Shown here: positions 63,421 through 64,000 of the stretch, piece by piece
Layout of the letters: every line of letters begins with the position of its first letter
Position numbering within the stretch: the stretch's first letter is position 1
Made by a program: the position numbers and the translations under genes
Assembly: GCA_031763025.1 (NCBI GenBank)
Contig: JASSKH010000001.1
Coordinates: 17,337,142-17,401,141, forward strand
From: Macrocystis pyrifera
Lineage: Eukaryota > Sar > Phaeophyceae > Laminariales > Laminariaceae
Length of the DNA: 64,000 nt
Direction: 5' to 3'
The notes under the pieces: generated by a model
What the model was told of the DNA's origin: nothing
What the model saw: only the letters and a program-made list of their open reading frames with translations
Database searches by the model: none

Positions 63421-64000
63421 TGGTAGTGGGAAGTGTTCGAGTTACTGGGACTTCCCAATCCTAGTACTCGTTGAGGGTCTGGTGTCTTTCAGTTCTTTTG
63501 CCGGCGCACCACACTAAATAGTGTCTCCAACACGGGCTCGTAGCCTGGAGCCAAGTTCAGCACCCTTAACACAAGTACCCCCCCCGCGTTTGTGTCAGGC
63601 GATCTGCATGGTAACCATCTTAGCGTCCCACAATCGTATCTTCTATCTTCTTGCCCCGCTGCTGTACTGGTTATTTTCCTCCAGGGAGGTCATTTTTACC
63701 GTGCAAGGTTCAAGGACGGCTTGCATAACACAAAGTCTTACTCACACATCAGGATGCCCCGTACGTCGCTTTCTCCGTCATGTGTACGTTGCACCATGGG
63801 TAACTACCCCACCAATGCTCCCGAGTAGACCTTCACTGCCGAAAGCTTGGCCAACAATCCCCCCACATTTTGTACCGACTTCTATCCTTCAAGATATCAA
63901 GGTATCTACGTACCGCTTGGTGCTCCTTCTCTTAGGTCATGCGGTCGATCAAGTGCAAGGTGTTTGTTTCATGAGTATGATAGGTCTTGACTTAATGTCA
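63421..64000. other. Sequence upstream of the LINE
   Basis: The first 100-150 bp may be LINE 5' UTR. Beyond that I see no gene; a 78-codon plus ORF at 63,592 has no recognisable features. Confidence 0.4.

Overview
The window is nuclear eukaryotic DNA with one 100-N assembly gap at 50,097-50,196. Spliced genes with GT-AG and GC-AG introns, an ERK-type MAP kinase, a LINE, tRNA-like and hAT/Tc1-like short elements, very long poly-C/G runs and low gene density fit a repeat-rich protist. My best guess is a stramenopile of brown-alga type, but the sequence alone does not prove this.

Layout. At the left edge lies the minus-strand gene of a SMYD-like SET-domain lysine methyltransferase. Its N-terminal exons are at 4,903-4,354 and its NHSC/post-SET exon is at 356-1, running off the window; a 4-kb GC-AG intron separates them. 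About 600 bp away, a divergent plus-strand gene starts at 5,506 and encodes a small protein that is almost only a PH domain. I infer that it has three exons (5,506-5,530; 36,971-37,140; 40,161-40,283) that join exactly in frame across a first intron of 31.4 kb. That intron holds most of the repeats in the window. A six-exon plus-strand MAP kinase with a TEY activation loop follows (41,776-47,735; 526 aa; all five introns phase 0). From 48 kb to the right edge I see no host gene that I can support: there are minisatellites, a nested pair of GGGTC-rich hAT-like elements (53.8-55.7 kb), a satellite with a period near 175 bp (57.8-59.1 kb) and a decayed APE-type LINE on the minus strand (59.3-63.4 kb).

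Mobile DNA. The dominant family is a 105-bp MITE with about 27-bp inverted repeats beginning TTACGGGGG and a TA target duplication. I find 21 copies, some nested in each other and three in MAP kinase introns. A 79-bp family with CCA...TGG ends, a CTGCAGTCC-ended family, two hAT-like families and several unclassified dispersed repeats accompany it.

Main unexplained signal. Short TA-bounded words are scattered through all non-coding DNA far above chance: TACC(A/T)GGTA 27 times, TACAGCAGTA or its complement 11 times, and TATTAATAG about 12 times. Where I can align repeat copies, these words sit at insertion/deletion points. Two of the three have the form expected if TA-targeting elements with CCA...TGG or TTA...TAA ends were excised and left footprints. 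I propose that they are fossil excision scars.
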